Of a stretch of 54,363 bases of DNA, positions 7,993-16,625 are shown piece after piece. The stretch's first letter is position 1. Every line of letters starts with the position of its first letter. Location of the stretch: assembly GCF_000472905.1 (NCBI RefSeq), contig NZ_AXAR01000001.1, positions 274,476-328,838 of the forward strand, written 5' to 3'. The notes under the pieces were generated by a model. It had not been told where the DNA came from. It saw only the letters and a program-made list of their open reading frames with translations, and ran no database searches. This stretch comes from Alicyclobacillus pomorum DSM 14955 (lineage in GTDB: Bacteria > Bacillota > Bacilli > Alicyclobacillales > Alicyclobacillaceae). The position numbers and the translations under genes were made by a program.

Positions 7993-10014
7993 ATGAATGA
8001 GATGGGTAAACCTGAGAAGCCTCCCCGCGCGGGTAGAACGTCCTTCATATACGGGATGATCTTTCTCTCATTTGCTTCCCTGATTGCTCGAATGGGGTAT
8101 CTACAAATCACAAAAGGTGAGTACTACCGCGTGCAGGCGGCCAATTTCCAATACGTAAAGGTCCCTGTTCTACCTGTTCGGGGCAAGATCTACGACGCGA
8201 ACAACAATCTCCTCGCGTACGATGCACCTGTGTACAGCCTATATTTGACGAGAACCTCCATGATGAACCACAACACGTACGCTCAGTTGGCAGACAAATT
8301 GGCAGGGGTATTGGGAATTTCCAGAGGTAAGCTCCTGAGTACCATGACGGGCGATACGGCATACGCTTCCGTTCGCTTAGCGACGAAGTTAACAGAGAAA
8401 CAGTTGTCTTACATTCAGGAGCACAAATCCGTGCTGCCAGGCGTTGAAGTGGTTGCCGAGTCCCAGAGAGTGTACCCGTTTGGAGACCTGGCAGGGCAGG
8501 TGCTGGGGTACACCGGCAAGATCACAAAGGAAGACGAAGCCAAATACAAGCAATTAGGATATATCAATACGCAGATTGTGGGACGCGCCGGTCTCGAGTT
8601 GGAGTACGAACACCAATTGCAGGGATCCGTTGGTTATGAGTTTACAACCGTGAACCAGACCGACGGCAGTGTGACGTCGCTCGGATTCTCACCGCAGCCC
8701 AAGCCTGGGGACAACCTCAGGTTGACCATCGACGGAAGACTTCAGGCGGAGACGCAAAACGAGATCATCAACATGATCAATCAGTCCAAGTACAAAGATG
8801 AGATTGACGATGCGTCGGCTGTGGCCATTGACGTAAAGACCGGCGGTGTTCTCGCGATGGTGAGCTACCCATACGTCGATCCGAACTGGTTCGCGGACGG
8901 AGTTTCAGCGGCAAAGCACGCGACGTATTTGAGCACGACGTCGGCTCAAATGAATCACGCCATTCAGAGCCCGATGTACCCAGGATCCACGGTCAAACCG
9001 GCGAATCTGATTACCGGACTTCAGCTTGGCGCCATCAGCCCAAGTACTGTCATTCAGGACCATATGATCACGCGAGTGGGCCAAGCGACTTTGAGTGACG
9101 ACGGCATGTCTCATGGATGGGTGGATCCCATTAAGGCGATTGGTGTGTCGTGTGACACGTTTTTCTATGAACTGGGTCTCAACATGGGCAAGTGGTTCGG
9201 AGGCGTCAGCAACTACCAGCACTGGCTCAATACCAGTTTCGCGCAGGGCATCACCAACCTGTTCAAGGGCGAATGGGACTTTGGGTTAGGCCAAATCACG
9301 GGCATTGATTTGCCATACGAGGAACAAGGCACTTTCTATGTGGAAGATTCGAGACAGCAAATGGCGCGCGTACCGTTCCATTTGCAGCAAGCGGAAGATA
9401 CCCTGAAAAAGACGGGGCAATATCCGATGTATGGATCGCCCGTTGACTTGGCGTTCGCAGGCATTGGGCAGTCGCAGCAGTTTACGCCCATTCAACTCGC
9501 TCAGTACGTCGCGACGATTGCAAACAATGGGAAGCGGTTAAAACCGCACGTCGTGCAAGAAATCATTCCGCAGGACGGATCGAAACCCACCGTCATTCAA
9601 CCCGTCGTGGAAAATGTCGTGAAGGCCAATCCAGAGTATTTCAAGATTGCTCAGGAAGGGATGTACGCAGCATTGTACAGTCCAGGCGGCACTGCGTACG
9701 GCGTGTTTAACAACGATTCCTACAAGGCCGCAGGCAAGACGGGCACCGCGGAAATTACCGTTCACGGGAAAAAAGTCGACAACTCTGTCTTCATCGCATA
9801 TGCCCCGTACGACAACCCACAAATTGCTGTAGCCGTCATGGTGCCTGGTGCCGGATACGGTGCCGAATCGGCAGCACCTGTGGCTGAAAAGATGTTCAAC
9901 ACGTACTTTCAGGAACGCCACGAGTTCTTTCCGAAAAACCAGTGGCTGGACACGAAAGTGCCGGCGGATTGGACAAAGAGCCCAGCCTACACAATTCCAG
10001 AATCCAAAAAATGA
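7993..10014 (+). CDS. Class B penicillin-binding protein, PBP2/MrdA type
   Basis: A 673-residue transpeptidase. One N-terminal membrane helix (about 17-34) is followed by the dimerisation domain beginning PVRGKIYDANNNLLA (about 61-230). The transpeptidase domain has all three motifs: S332-T-V-K335, S386-C-D388 and K582-T-G. The SCD form and the length fit the elongation-type PBP2 rather than the division PBP. It cross-links peptidoglycan outside the membrane, normally with RodA. No PASTA domains are seen and no rodA or mreCD lies nearby, so it stands alone. The ATG has GGAG 8 nt before it, and a strong terminator follows directly. Confidence 0.9.
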   Translation: MNEMGKPEKPPRAGRTSFIYGMIFLSFASLIARMGYLQITKGEYYRVQAANFQYVKVPVLPVRGKIYDANNNLLAYDAPVYSLYLTRTSMMNHNTYAQLADKLAGVLGISRGKLLSTMTGDTAYASVRLATKLTEKQLSYIQEHKSVLPGVEVVAESQRVYPFGDLAGQVLGYTGKITKEDEAKYKQLGYINTQIVGRAGLELEYEHQLQGSVGYEFTTVNQTDGSVTSLGFSPQPKPGDNLRLTIDGRLQAETQNEIINMINQSKYKDEIDDASAVAIDVKTGGVLAMVSYPYVDPNWFADGVSAAKHATYLSTTSAQMNHAIQSPMYPGSTVKPANLITGLQLGAISPSTVIQDHMITRVGQATLSDDGMSHGWVDPIKAIGVSCDTFFYELGLNMGKWFGGVSNYQHWLNTSFAQGITNLFKGEWDFGLGQITGIDLPYEEQGTFYVEDSRQQMARVPFHLQQAEDTLKKTGQYPMYGSPVDLAFAGIGQSQQFTPIQLAQYVATIANNGKRLKPHVVQEIIPQDGSKPTVIQPVVENVVKANPEYFKIAQEGMYAALYSPGGTAYGVFNNDSYKAAGKTGTAEITVHGKKVDNSVFIAYAPYDNPQIAVAVMVPGAGYGAESAAPVAEKMFNTYFQERHEFFPKNQWLDTKVPADWTKSPAYTIPESKK

Positions 10015-10038
10015 GAGTGGTTGCCACTCTCATTTTTT
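10011..10038 (+). terminator. Rho-independent terminator overlapping the PBP stop codon
   Basis: ATGAGAGTGG-TTG-CCACTCTCAT followed by TTTTTT: perfect 10-bp stem. The stop TGA of the PBP gene lies in the 5' arm. Confidence 0.9.
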
Positions 10039-10068
10039 GTTGTGACGGGTGTCACGTGAACGGATTTG

Positions 10069-10785
10069 TCACAGAAGCGGCAACAATCCGTCGGCAATGA
10101 CGCGGTGTCCGGCATCATTGGGGTGAACTGGCAGTTGACCACCGCGCACGCCGTCTTCTAATCGACCTGTACGGTAACCGGCAATGAGTGCTGCTTCGCG
10201 TCCCGCGAACCATTTGTGGGCAGGGGCGACGATGGCGCCCGTACGGGAGGCAACGGTGGCTGTGACATGGTTGAGGGCACGAATGGCTTCTGCCGCCAAA
10301 GGGCTGTTCGGGAATGGATTGTACTGTGTACACAGAATGACTTTGGCTTTGCTGATTTTGCGGATGGCGCCTACGAGTTGTCCCGTACGTACTCCGTAGC
10401 TGCGAAGAGCCTGAGGAACGACACTCCGAGGCGCACCTTCGAGCAGCGCGAGGCCTGTAAAGGCGATATCGTCGCCGCCAATCCAGATGGAGATGGTGTT
10501 GGCACGCGACAAGTAGTCCGTGGGATTTTCCAATACAGCGGATTGCAGTGCCGAACTGGTCCAACCTGGATTGGCCAGTACTGCGCCAACAGCGGGAATG
10601 TTTCGGTGGCGCAGCATGGATACCAGTCGAAGTGGATATGCAAACGTTGGCGCTGTCGCACGTTGACCTGCCGTGATGGAGTCTCCAAGTGCCGTGTATA
10701 GAAACAAGCGACTGTCACCTCGCTGCGCTAGAAGTGTTTTCCCTCTAGTTAACGCAGCCATCGTCAACGACGAAACGGTGTACAC
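10069..10785 (-). CDS. SGNH/GDSL-family hydrolase
   Basis: A 238-residue protein with the SGNH blocks in order: block I ALGDSITAG with the nucleophilic Ser, block III IWIGGDDIAF (Asp where Asn is usual), and block V PVHPNDAGH with the catalytic Asp and His. Such enzymes act as esterases or lipases, some on acetylated wall polymers or lysophospholipids. No signal peptide is obvious, so the protein may be cytoplasmic. The start is unsure: GTG at 10785 falls in a perfect 10-bp palindrome (GGTGTACACC, 10778-10787) without a good ribosome site, and an ATG lies 8 codons further in. The 5' end faces the Cys-rich mini-gene. Confidence 0.78.
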   Translation of the reverse strand: MYTVSSLTMAALTRGKTLLAQRGDSRLFLYTALGDSITAGQRATAPTFAYPLRLVSMLRHRNIPAVGAVLANPGWTSSALQSAVLENPTDYLSRANTISIWIGGDDIAFTGLALLEGAPRSVVPQALRSYGVRTGQLVGAIRKISKAKVILCTQYNPFPNSPLAAEAIRALNHVTATVASRTGAIVAPAHKWFAGREAALIAGYRTGRLEDGVRGGQLPVHPNDAGHRVIADGLLPLL

Positions 10786-10923
10786 CTAATGTGTGGTACG
10801 AGGCACATAGACGCACAGGGATGTACCCAGCGGGTGTCCGATATGTGGGAACACCTACACCTAACCAAGTGCAAAGCGGCCTATGGTAGACTAAGGTCAA
10901 CAGTTGGGAGAGGGAGATACTGC

Positions 10924-11118
10924 ATGACAAAGGACTACCACTGTTGTGCGACCTGTCGGCATTTTGAAATGTCGCGCGTGGATGGGCGCCCACAGCCACG
11001 TTGTCGGCGCCTTGGGTACGAGACGAAAACGTTTTACAAGTTTCACTGCTGGGATCCGCGGCCAGACATCGCGCAAAAGGTGGCGGAGGCGAATAAGACG
11101 CCCAATTCGCCATCGTGA
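10924..11118 (+). CDS. Small Cys-rich protein, probably metal-binding, function unknown
   Basis: A 64-residue protein. ATG at 10924 is preceded by GGGAGAGGGAG. The frame is open further upstream, but no earlier start has a ribosome site. It shows CCATCRHF, PRCRRLGYET and FHCWDP, i.e. cysteines 7, 8, 11, 27 and 42, a pattern suggesting a small zinc or Fe-S site. I do not recognise a named family. Its stop codon is one base from the stop codon of the convergent RNase Z gene, so the two transcripts must overlap or end inside each other. Possibly a zinc-ribbon-like accessory protein (inference). Confidence 0.7.
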   Translation: MTKDYHCCATCRHFEMSRVDGRPQPRCRRLGYETKTFYKFHCWDPRPDIAQKVAEANKTPNSPS

Positions 11119-11119
11119 A

Positions 11120-12031
11120 TTAGAACGCATATGTCCAGAAATCTGTTGCCACGTAGGTGTTGGGGTGTACAGCGCGAGCTTCGTCGAGCAAGTGGGTCAC
11201 ATCGTCTTGGTAGCGAGCGCTGATGTGTGTCAAAATGAGCGCGTGTGTACCTGCCTCGTGTGCCATTTTGGCCGCATCTAAAGCTGTGGAGTGCCCATAC
11301 TGATGTGCCAGTGGAGCCAAGTCACTGTGAAATGTGGACTCGTGTACAAGCACGTCTGCATCTTGGGCCAACGTTCGTACAGATGCGCACGGCCGCGTGT
11401 CTCCGAGAATCGCCAGTGTGCGACCGGGAATGGGCGGATCCAGAAATTCACGTCCGTCGAGGACAGTGCCGTTCTCTAAGACGACGCGTCCCCCAGCTTT
11501 CAGCGTGCCGTAGATGGGACCCGGTGGTACACCCAGTGCTTTCAGAGCATCGCTCCGCAGCGCTCCGGGCTTGTCTCGTTCAGTCACTCGGTATCCGTAT
11601 GAAGGGACGACGTGGTCAAGCAGCTCGCAACGGACTTCAAAGCGTTCATCCGACCAGACGACGCCTGGGCGTACTTCAACCCACTCCACGGGATAGGTCA
11701 GGTGCGTTGAACTGATGGACAGCGCGCATTCAACAAAAGACCGAAGACCCGGCGGCCCGTATACCTGAAGAGGCGATGGTGCGCCGTGAAAAGAGCGACT
11801 GGAGAGCAGTCCAGGTAACCCGAAGATGTGGTCACCGTGGAGGTGTGTGATGAACACCTTCTCCAACCGATGCAGTTTGACGGGCGCTCGTAAAATTTGG
11901 TGTTGGGTTCCTTCCCCGCAGTCAAACAGCCATTCTGTGCCCCTTTCCTGTAGAAGTTGCAGGGCGATGGCACTGACGTTTCGAGACTTCGCAGGCAGAC
12001 CTGCACCGGTACCGAGGAACAACAGCTCCAT
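11120..12031 (-). CDS. rnz: Ribonuclease Z (tRNA 3' endonuclease)
   Basis: A 303-residue metallo-beta-lactamase fold protein matching RNase Z along its length. It begins MELLFLGTGAGLPAKSRNVS and has the zinc motif H63-L-H65-G-D67-H68, then FGLPGLLSSRSF, the histidine in LDHVVPSYGYR, GDTRPC and LVHESTF, and a final LILTHISARY. It removes 3' trailers from tRNA precursors that lack an encoded CCA. Length is normal for the bacterial short form. The gene converges with the Cys-rich mini-gene with one base between stop codons, and no terminator hairpin is visible there. Confidence 0.95.
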   Translation of the reverse strand: MELLFLGTGAGLPAKSRNVSAIALQLLQERGTEWLFDCGEGTQHQILRAPVKLHRLEKVFITHLHGDHIFGLPGLLSSRSFHGAPSPLQVYGPPGLRSFVECALSISSTHLTYPVEWVEVRPGVVWSDERFEVRCELLDHVVPSYGYRVTERDKPGALRSDALKALGVPPGPIYGTLKAGGRVVLENGTVLDGREFLDPPIPGRTLAILGDTRPCASVRTLAQDADVLVHESTFHSDLAPLAHQYGHSTALDAAKMAHEAGTHALILTHISARYQDDVTHLLDEARAVHPNTYVATDFWTYAF

Positions 12032-12110
12032 ATCAATGACCCCCTCGGGGATGGAATTGATCTGATATCCACAGTCTACTCGAATCGGACGTTTGAAGGG
12101 GGAAGACAGT

Positions 12111-13076
12111 TTGCCGAAGCCGACCGTTTACCTCACCCGGCGATTGCCACAAGCCATCATACAAATGCTCGAAGCAGAGACCTGCCTCACGGTTCATTCC
12201 TCCAGTGAGGTCCCCGTGCCTCGTAGTTCGTTGCTGCAAGGCGTGCGCGGTGTGCATGGCATCTTGAGCATGCTGACCGACAGGATTGATGAACAGGTCA
12301 TGGACGCAGCAGGGCCGTCGCTTCAGGTGATTTCAAACATGGCGGTGGGTTTTGACAACATCGACGTGAGTGCCGCAAAATCGCGCGGAGTTGTGGTCAC
12401 GAATACGCCGGATGTCTTGACGGAAACCACGGCGGATTTGGCGTTTGGATTGTTGCTTGCAACGGCCCGCCGCATTCCCGAAGCGGATGGATTCGTTCGC
12501 AACGGTCTCTGGCAGTCGTGGAGCCCATTCTTGCTGGCCGGACAAGACGTGTACGGGACCACGCTCGGAATCGTCGGCCTGGGGCGCATTGGCGAAGCTG
12601 TGGCCCGCCGCGCACGTGGCTTTGGGATGAATGTCTTGTACTATAGCCGAAGCCAAAAGCCAGAAGCCGAACGCAATTACGGGTGTCGCTACACAGATCT
12701 GCCGACGTTGCTGTCTGTCTCCGATTACGTCGTCGTTGTGGTCAGCCTCTCGGAAGAGACGCACGGCATGATTGGAGAACGCGAACTGTCCTACATGAAG
12801 CCAACCGCCGTGCTGATCAACGTGGCGCGGGGGCCTGTGGTGGATGAACACGCATTATATCGCGCCTTGAAAGAGCGACGGATTTGGGCGGCCGGCCTTG
12901 ACGTGTTCAGTGAAGAGCCGCTATCAAAGGACCACCCTCTGACGACGCTGGACAACGTCGTGTTGTTACCCCACATCGGGTCTGCGACCGTTCAGACGCG
13001 GATGAAAATGGCTCGCTTGGCTGCCGAGAACCTCCTCGCGGTTCTGCGCCGTGAACCGCCGCTCACCCCCGTTTGA
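12111..13076 (+). CDS. D-2-hydroxyacid dehydrogenase (glyoxylate/hydroxypyruvate reductase-like)
   Basis: A 321-residue NAD(P)-dependent dehydrogenase. The Rossmann motif is GIVGLGRIGEAVARRARGFG, and the catalytic triad is Arg in NVARGPVVDE, Glu in FSEEPL and His in LLPHIGSAT. Substrate-domain motifs SNMAVGFDNIDV and TPDVLTETTADLAFGLLLA resemble GhrB/GyaR enzymes that reduce glyoxylate or hydroxypyruvate. The best start is TTG at 12111, with GAAGGGGGA 7 nt before it; a TTG at 12093 in the same frame lies inside that site. It converges with iadA, with a 10-nt gap. The exact substrate cannot be told. Confidence 0.85.
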   Translation: MPKPTVYLTRRLPQAIIQMLEAETCLTVHSSSEVPVPRSSLLQGVRGVHGILSMLTDRIDEQVMDAAGPSLQVISNMAVGFDNIDVSAAKSRGVVVTNTPDVLTETTADLAFGLLLATARRIPEADGFVRNGLWQSWSPFLLAGQDVYGTTLGIVGLGRIGEAVARRARGFGMNVLYYSRSQKPEAERNYGCRYTDLPTLLSVSDYVVVVVSLSEETHGMIGERELSYMKPTAVLINVARGPVVDEHALYRALKERRIWAAGLDVFSEEPLSKDHPLTTLDNVVLLPHIGSATVQTRMKMARLAAENLLAVLRREPPLTPV

Positions 13077-13086
13077 CGCTCGCACG

Positions 13087-14424
13087 TTAGCAGCAGTAAC
13101 CGCGGCGGCTGCGTTTTTGGCGTTCTGTCGCGTCTGGAAAATCGTCTGGATCATCCTCGTTTGGTGAGATGTTTGCCCGCCCACGACCCTTATCGACCTT
13201 GCCGGTTTCCGCCTTTGCCCCGGGGGACCCTGGAACGCGATCCGCGTGTTCGAAGGTGCCAAAAACAATCGGATTTCCGTCTTGGACCACCTGTCGCCCC
13301 TTGGCAAACACATGTCTGATTTGGAACTGTTCGTCTGCGAGGAACAGGTCCGCGTCCATTCCCTCTCGAATGGCCCCTTTTTGACCTAGCTTCAGCACGC
13401 GCGCGACGTTGCGCGTGACAATCCGGACGGCGACCTCTACGGGCACTTCTTCCTGGACAATGACATCTCGTGTCTCCTCCCATAACGTGGCTATCGATCC
13501 GATGCCCATCGCAACCAGCTTCCCGCGGTCGTCAAAGATGGGGGAGCTACCGTTGCTGTCCGAACTCATGGTGATGAGTCCCTGATGTACGCCAGCATCC
13601 AACAGCATGCGAATGGCTTTCGACGGCTTTACGGAAATGTGGTCGTGTTCGTCCGGGCGGATGCCAGAGGTGACGTCGACATATCCGCCTTGCTTGCCGT
13701 AGGTGATAGCCTCCTGGAGCAGGTCAGGATTGCGGTTGAGATGCGTTGGGGTAAACACAGACATCGGCAGATCTGTCTTCTTCAGAACGTCAAACAGGAT
13801 GGCGAGTTTGCTGTCGTCGTCTCCGACGTGAATGTGCAAGACGCCAGCTTTGCCGGCGAGCAGTCCGCCAACGCGGGCTTCACTGGCGAGTTCAGCGATG
13901 TCATGTTCACTGGGATGGCTAGAACGGGAGTCGGAAATGGCAATTTCGCCGACGCCGATGACCTTGTCAATGAGTACGATGTCGCTGCGCGGGGTGCCCG
14001 TGATGGTCCGCGTGGGCACTTGGTAAGCGCCGCAGTATATGTAGGTGGTGACGCCTTCGAAATCGAGCCCGTTCGCTTTCGCGAGCAGTTCACGCGTGGA
14101 TCGAGTGATGCCGTCAGTGCCGAGGACACCCACCAGGGTGGTGACACCAGCCGTTGTGATGTGGCTGAGCGAAATCTCAGGCGTGCGGTAGTGAAAACCG
14201 CCTTCGCCACCGCCTCCGGACATGTGGACGTGCTGATCTATCAGTCCGGGGAACAGATACAAGCCTTTCCCGTCCACAATGTCCAGGTTCGGAATGTTGC
14301 CGTGGAACGAGAGGTCTTCCCCAACCGCGAGGATTTGCCCGCCGCCCAACAAGACGTCGCGGACACCGAGGGGCTGCGGTGCGTAGATGTTTGCATGTTG
14401 AATCAGCGTTAACGTCGAATTCAT
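13087..14424 (-). CDS. iadA: Isoaspartyl dipeptidase (beta-aspartyl-peptidase) with C-terminal extension
   Basis: Amidohydrolase-fold zinc enzyme that splits isoaspartyl (beta-Asp) dipeptides left over from damaged proteins. Visible marks: GLIDQHVHMSGGGGEGGFHYRTPE, GVTTLVGVLGTDG, the lysine region in GVGEIAISDSRSSHPS, HIHVGDD, TPTHLNR, and TMSSDSNGS with the catalytic Asp. The known enzyme ends near FGTFE at about residue 391. Here about 54 more residues follow, charged and Gly/Pro-rich, ending RRGYCC. CAGGAGGT lies upstream of the ATG. The tail is unlike the catalytic part; it may be a linker or metal-binding addition, or a read-through caused by an indel. Confidence 0.9.
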   Translation of the reverse strand: MNSTLTLIQHANIYAPQPLGVRDVLLGGGQILAVGEDLSFHGNIPNLDIVDGKGLYLFPGLIDQHVHMSGGGGEGGFHYRTPEISLSHITTAGVTTLVGVLGTDGITRSTRELLAKANGLDFEGVTTYIYCGAYQVPTRTITGTPRSDIVLIDKVIGVGEIAISDSRSSHPSEHDIAELASEARVGGLLAGKAGVLHIHVGDDDSKLAILFDVLKKTDLPMSVFTPTHLNRNPDLLQEAITYGKQGGYVDVTSGIRPDEHDHISVKPSKAIRMLLDAGVHQGLITMSSDSNGSSPIFDDRGKLVAMGIGSIATLWEETRDVIVQEEVPVEVAVRIVTRNVARVLKLGQKGAIREGMDADLFLADEQFQIRHVFAKGRQVVQDGNPIVFGTFEHADRVPGSPGAKAETGKVDKGRGRANISPNEDDPDDFPDATERQKRSRRGYCC

Positions 14425-14433
14425 GAGGACCTC

Positions 14434-14458
14434 CTGGACTCTACTGGTTCAGGTCCAG
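14434..14458 (-). promoter_or_regulatory. Inverted repeat in the iadA leader
   Basis: CTGGAC and GTCCAG (6-bp arms, 13-nt spacer) lie just upstream of the iadA ribosome site; the left arm touches that site. It could be an operator or an mRNA hairpin. Short, so only a candidate. Confidence 0.35.
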
Positions 14459-15157
14459 TGTTTCCTATCTCCGTGCCCTACAAACCCGCGCGGGCCGGAG
14501 AGATGTTTGCGTACGAGGACAAGGGCGATGGTAATATAGGGGAATATTGTTACAATAAAAGAATAAAGCCCCGAAGGGCCATGAAGATTGAATGGGCCTA
14601 TGCCGTAAGTCGAGGGAGAAATTCATTTCTCTGCGACCAGCGAATGGCTTGAACGTCGTACTGTTGAAAGGCTTTCACAGACTCCTCGCTTTGATGCCAG
14701 GCATTCCGACAAACAAAATAGATAGCATAGGATGGGTGGGCTCATATAAAAGGCGCTCAGGCTTGTCCCTGCGTCGATGCGCTTCACGCCTCTCGAGATA
14801 ATCACTCAGTCAAACGACAATCGAACTAAGAGTGATAATTTCGATAATTTAACCGGTGTTATCGAATATGCAGTCCGCTACGGTGACCCTGCCCGCGCAT
14901 TATCTTGAGTCAACCCTTGTTGTCCGCTGTTCAACCGATTACTGAATGAGGTCATGTGTATAAATGCCGGGATATTATATTTCCGTTGTAATTTTATATG
15001 TTTTTCAAAGAAACGTCGAGATTCGAAGAAGTTAGCCTCAAACTCCCCGTATCCACCCGCGGACGTGGGCTAAGTGTATAGTAGTAGGCGGAACAGTTGA
15101 GACGTGACTCGTTGTTGGCAGTGTCGCAACACTGAATATCGTAGGAGGAATGTCATT
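14459..15157. other. Gene-free stretch with promoter-like and hairpin elements
   Basis: About 700 bp without a credible gene: the only ORFs over 60 codons lack ribosome sites. Seen here: an extended -10 (TTGTTACAAT) near 14546-14555; small stable hairpins just after it (GCCC-CGAA-GGGC and GAGAAA-TTCA-TTTCTC); a perfect 8-bp inverted repeat TTCGATAA / TTATCGAA at 14840-14866 with an 11-nt loop; and an AT-rich part near 14960-15010. This could be a structured leader or a small RNA. I match it to no known riboswitch class, and no T run ends it clearly. Confidence 0.4.
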
Positions 15158-15775
15158 TTGCAGACGCCAAGTCCCTTTTTTGCGCTTCTAAATCGCTTGC
15201 GGTCCACCGCGAGATGGAGTGGCATGACGGCGGTCCAACCGGAAGACGTGGCGCAACATACGTTCGGAGTGGTACTCATTGCGCACGCCTTGTGCGAAAT
15301 CGATAAACACGTGTTTCATCAGAACCCCCCTACAGAAGAAGTGCTCGTGGCGGCGCTGTACCACGATGCGACGGAGAGTATTCTCACCGACGTCGTGGCC
15401 CCAGTGAAGAAGTACAGCCCAGTCATTGAACGCGCGTTCGCGCAACTGGAAGCCATTGCGGAAGAACAAATTCTAGATACGTTGCCCGCTTCCTTAAAGG
15501 GGGGGTATGCCCGTGCGTTTGATAGGGAGCGCGAGGCGGTGCGGAACTACGTGCACGCAGCGGACAAACTGGACGCCCTCTGCAAGTGCAAGCAGGAACT
15601 GCGCCGAGGCAACCAAGACTTCGCCATTGCCCATGACCAAATTGCTCAAGCATGCCGTAAGTACGCTGAGACCATGCCTGCGGTGGGGTACTTTATGGAT
15701 GTGTTTCTACCCGCGTTTGAGCGGAGCGTGGACGAATACAGGTATCTGCAGGAGCGAACATTAGGCGACGACTAG
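15158..15775 (+). CDS. HD-domain 5'-deoxynucleotidase, YfbR-like
   Basis: A 205-residue HD-family phosphohydrolase. Order as in YfbR: FFALLNRLRSTARWSGM, VAQHTFGV (His34), ALYHDATES (His69-Asp70) and HAADKLDALCKCKQE (last metal Asp), then YFMDVFLPAFERSVDEYRY. YfbR dephosphorylates deoxynucleoside 5'-monophosphates in nucleotide salvage. Start TTG at 15158 with AGGAGG 9 nt upstream. An in-frame GTG-type extension to 15104 has no ribosome site and spans the likely leader. No operon partner: the next gene, sodA, is on the other strand. Confidence 0.87.
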   Translation: MQTPSPFFALLNRLRSTARWSGMTAVQPEDVAQHTFGVVLIAHALCEIDKHVFHQNPPTEEVLVAALYHDATESILTDVVAPVKKYSPVIERAFAQLEAIAEEQILDTLPASLKGGYARAFDREREAVRNYVHAADKLDALCKCKQELRRGNQDFAIAHDQIAQACRKYAETMPAVGYFMDVFLPAFERSVDEYRYLQERTLGDD

Positions 15776-15830
15776 GTGAGAGGGGGCCTTCTCGACGGAC
15801 AGGCTGAACCGTGCAATGCGATATGGAAAC

Positions 15831-15864
15831 AAAAACCGGGGAGGTTCTGCGACCTCCCCGGTTT
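15831..15864 (-). terminator. Terminator of sodA (possibly bidirectional)
   Basis: AAACCGGGGAGGT / ACCTCCCCGGTTT, perfect 13-bp stem with 6-nt loop, ending in a T run on the sodA strand. It may also stop the YfbR-like transcript from the other side. Confidence 0.85.
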
Positions 15865-15876
15865 GACGCGAACGAT

Positions 15877-16485
15877 TTACTTCGCAGCTTCGTAGCGCTT
15901 GTTGACTTCCGCCCAGTTCACCACGTTCCAGAACGCAGCGATGTAGTCCGGGCGCTTGTTTTGATACTTGAGGTAGTAGGCGTGTTCCCAGACGTCCAAT
16001 CCCAAGATGGGCGTTTTACCTTCCATGATGGGGTTGTCCTGGTTCGGTGTGCTGGTGATAGCGAGCTTGCCGTTGTCCACGACCAGCCATGCCCAACCGC
16101 TTCCGAAGCGGCCCGTAGCAGCTTTGGTGAACTCGGCCTTGAAGTTTTCGAAGCTGCCGAACGTGGAGTTAATTGCGTCCGCCAGCGCACCGGTCGGTTG
16201 ACCGCCGCCGTTCGGGCTCATGATTTCCCAGAACAGCGTGTGGTTCGCGTGACCGCCGCCGTTGTTGCGGACAGCCGTGCGGATTTTCTCCGGAACGGAA
16301 TCCAACGATGCCAGCAATTCTTCCAACGGTTTGTTCTGCAGGTCCGCATGTCCTTCCAAAGCTGCATTCAAGTTGTTCACATATGTAGCGTGGTGTCTAT
16401 CGTGGTGAATCTGCATGGTTTGCTCGTCGATATGAGGTTCGAGAGCGTTGTACGCGTACGGAAGTGGCGGCAATTCGTGTGCCAT
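15877..16485 (-). CDS. sodA: Superoxide dismutase, Mn/Fe family
   Basis: A 202-residue enzyme converting superoxide to peroxide and oxygen in the cytoplasm. It has the start [20 protein letters not shown], the metal histidine in [17 protein letters not shown], the second in [13 protein letters not shown], and the C-terminal signature [14 protein letters not shown] with Asp and His ligands. Mn versus Fe is not decided by sequence alone, though the Gly/Gln pattern near the active site looks like the Mn enzymes of Bacilli. Start ATG 16485, with GGGAGGG 6 nt before it; an in-frame ATG at 16500 overlaps that site and is rejected. Confidence 0.95.
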   Translation of the reverse strand: MAHELPPLPYAYNALEPHIDEQTMQIHHDRHHATYVNNLNAALEGHADLQNKPLEELLASLDSVPEKIRTAVRNNGGGHANHTLFWEIMSPNGGGQPTGALADAINSTFGSFENFKAEFTKAATGRFGSGWAWLVVDNGKLAITSTPNQDNPIMEGKTPILGLDVWEHAYYLKYQNKRPDYIAAFWNVVNWAEVNKRYEAAK

Positions 16486-16625
16486 GACAATCCCTCCCAT
16501 AGATTGAGTCTTGCAACGGTCTTACCATCTCTCATCTTAGCGCATTCGCCGACGGTTTTCCAGTTTTCACAAGGGGTTGCATGAAGGACAACTGGTGAGC
16601 GGCATGGCCCTGGATGCGCGGGGGA

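Noticed and set aside
10216-10701. 161-codon plus-strand ORF opposite the SGNH hydrolase
   Set aside because: Shadow of a gene with clear SGNH motifs; no start signal.
13585-14412. 275-codon ORF on the plus strand inside iadA
   Set aside because: Its frame mirrors the codon pattern of iadA on the other strand; no ribosome site and no recognisable protein.
14458-14652. Small ORF in the gene-free region
   Set aside because: No Shine-Dalgarno, composition unlike a protein, and it crosses the promoter-like element.
14942-14956. Second FadR box (TGAATGAGGTCAT)
   Set aside because: The spacing is 2 bp rather than 4 and the right arm is incomplete.
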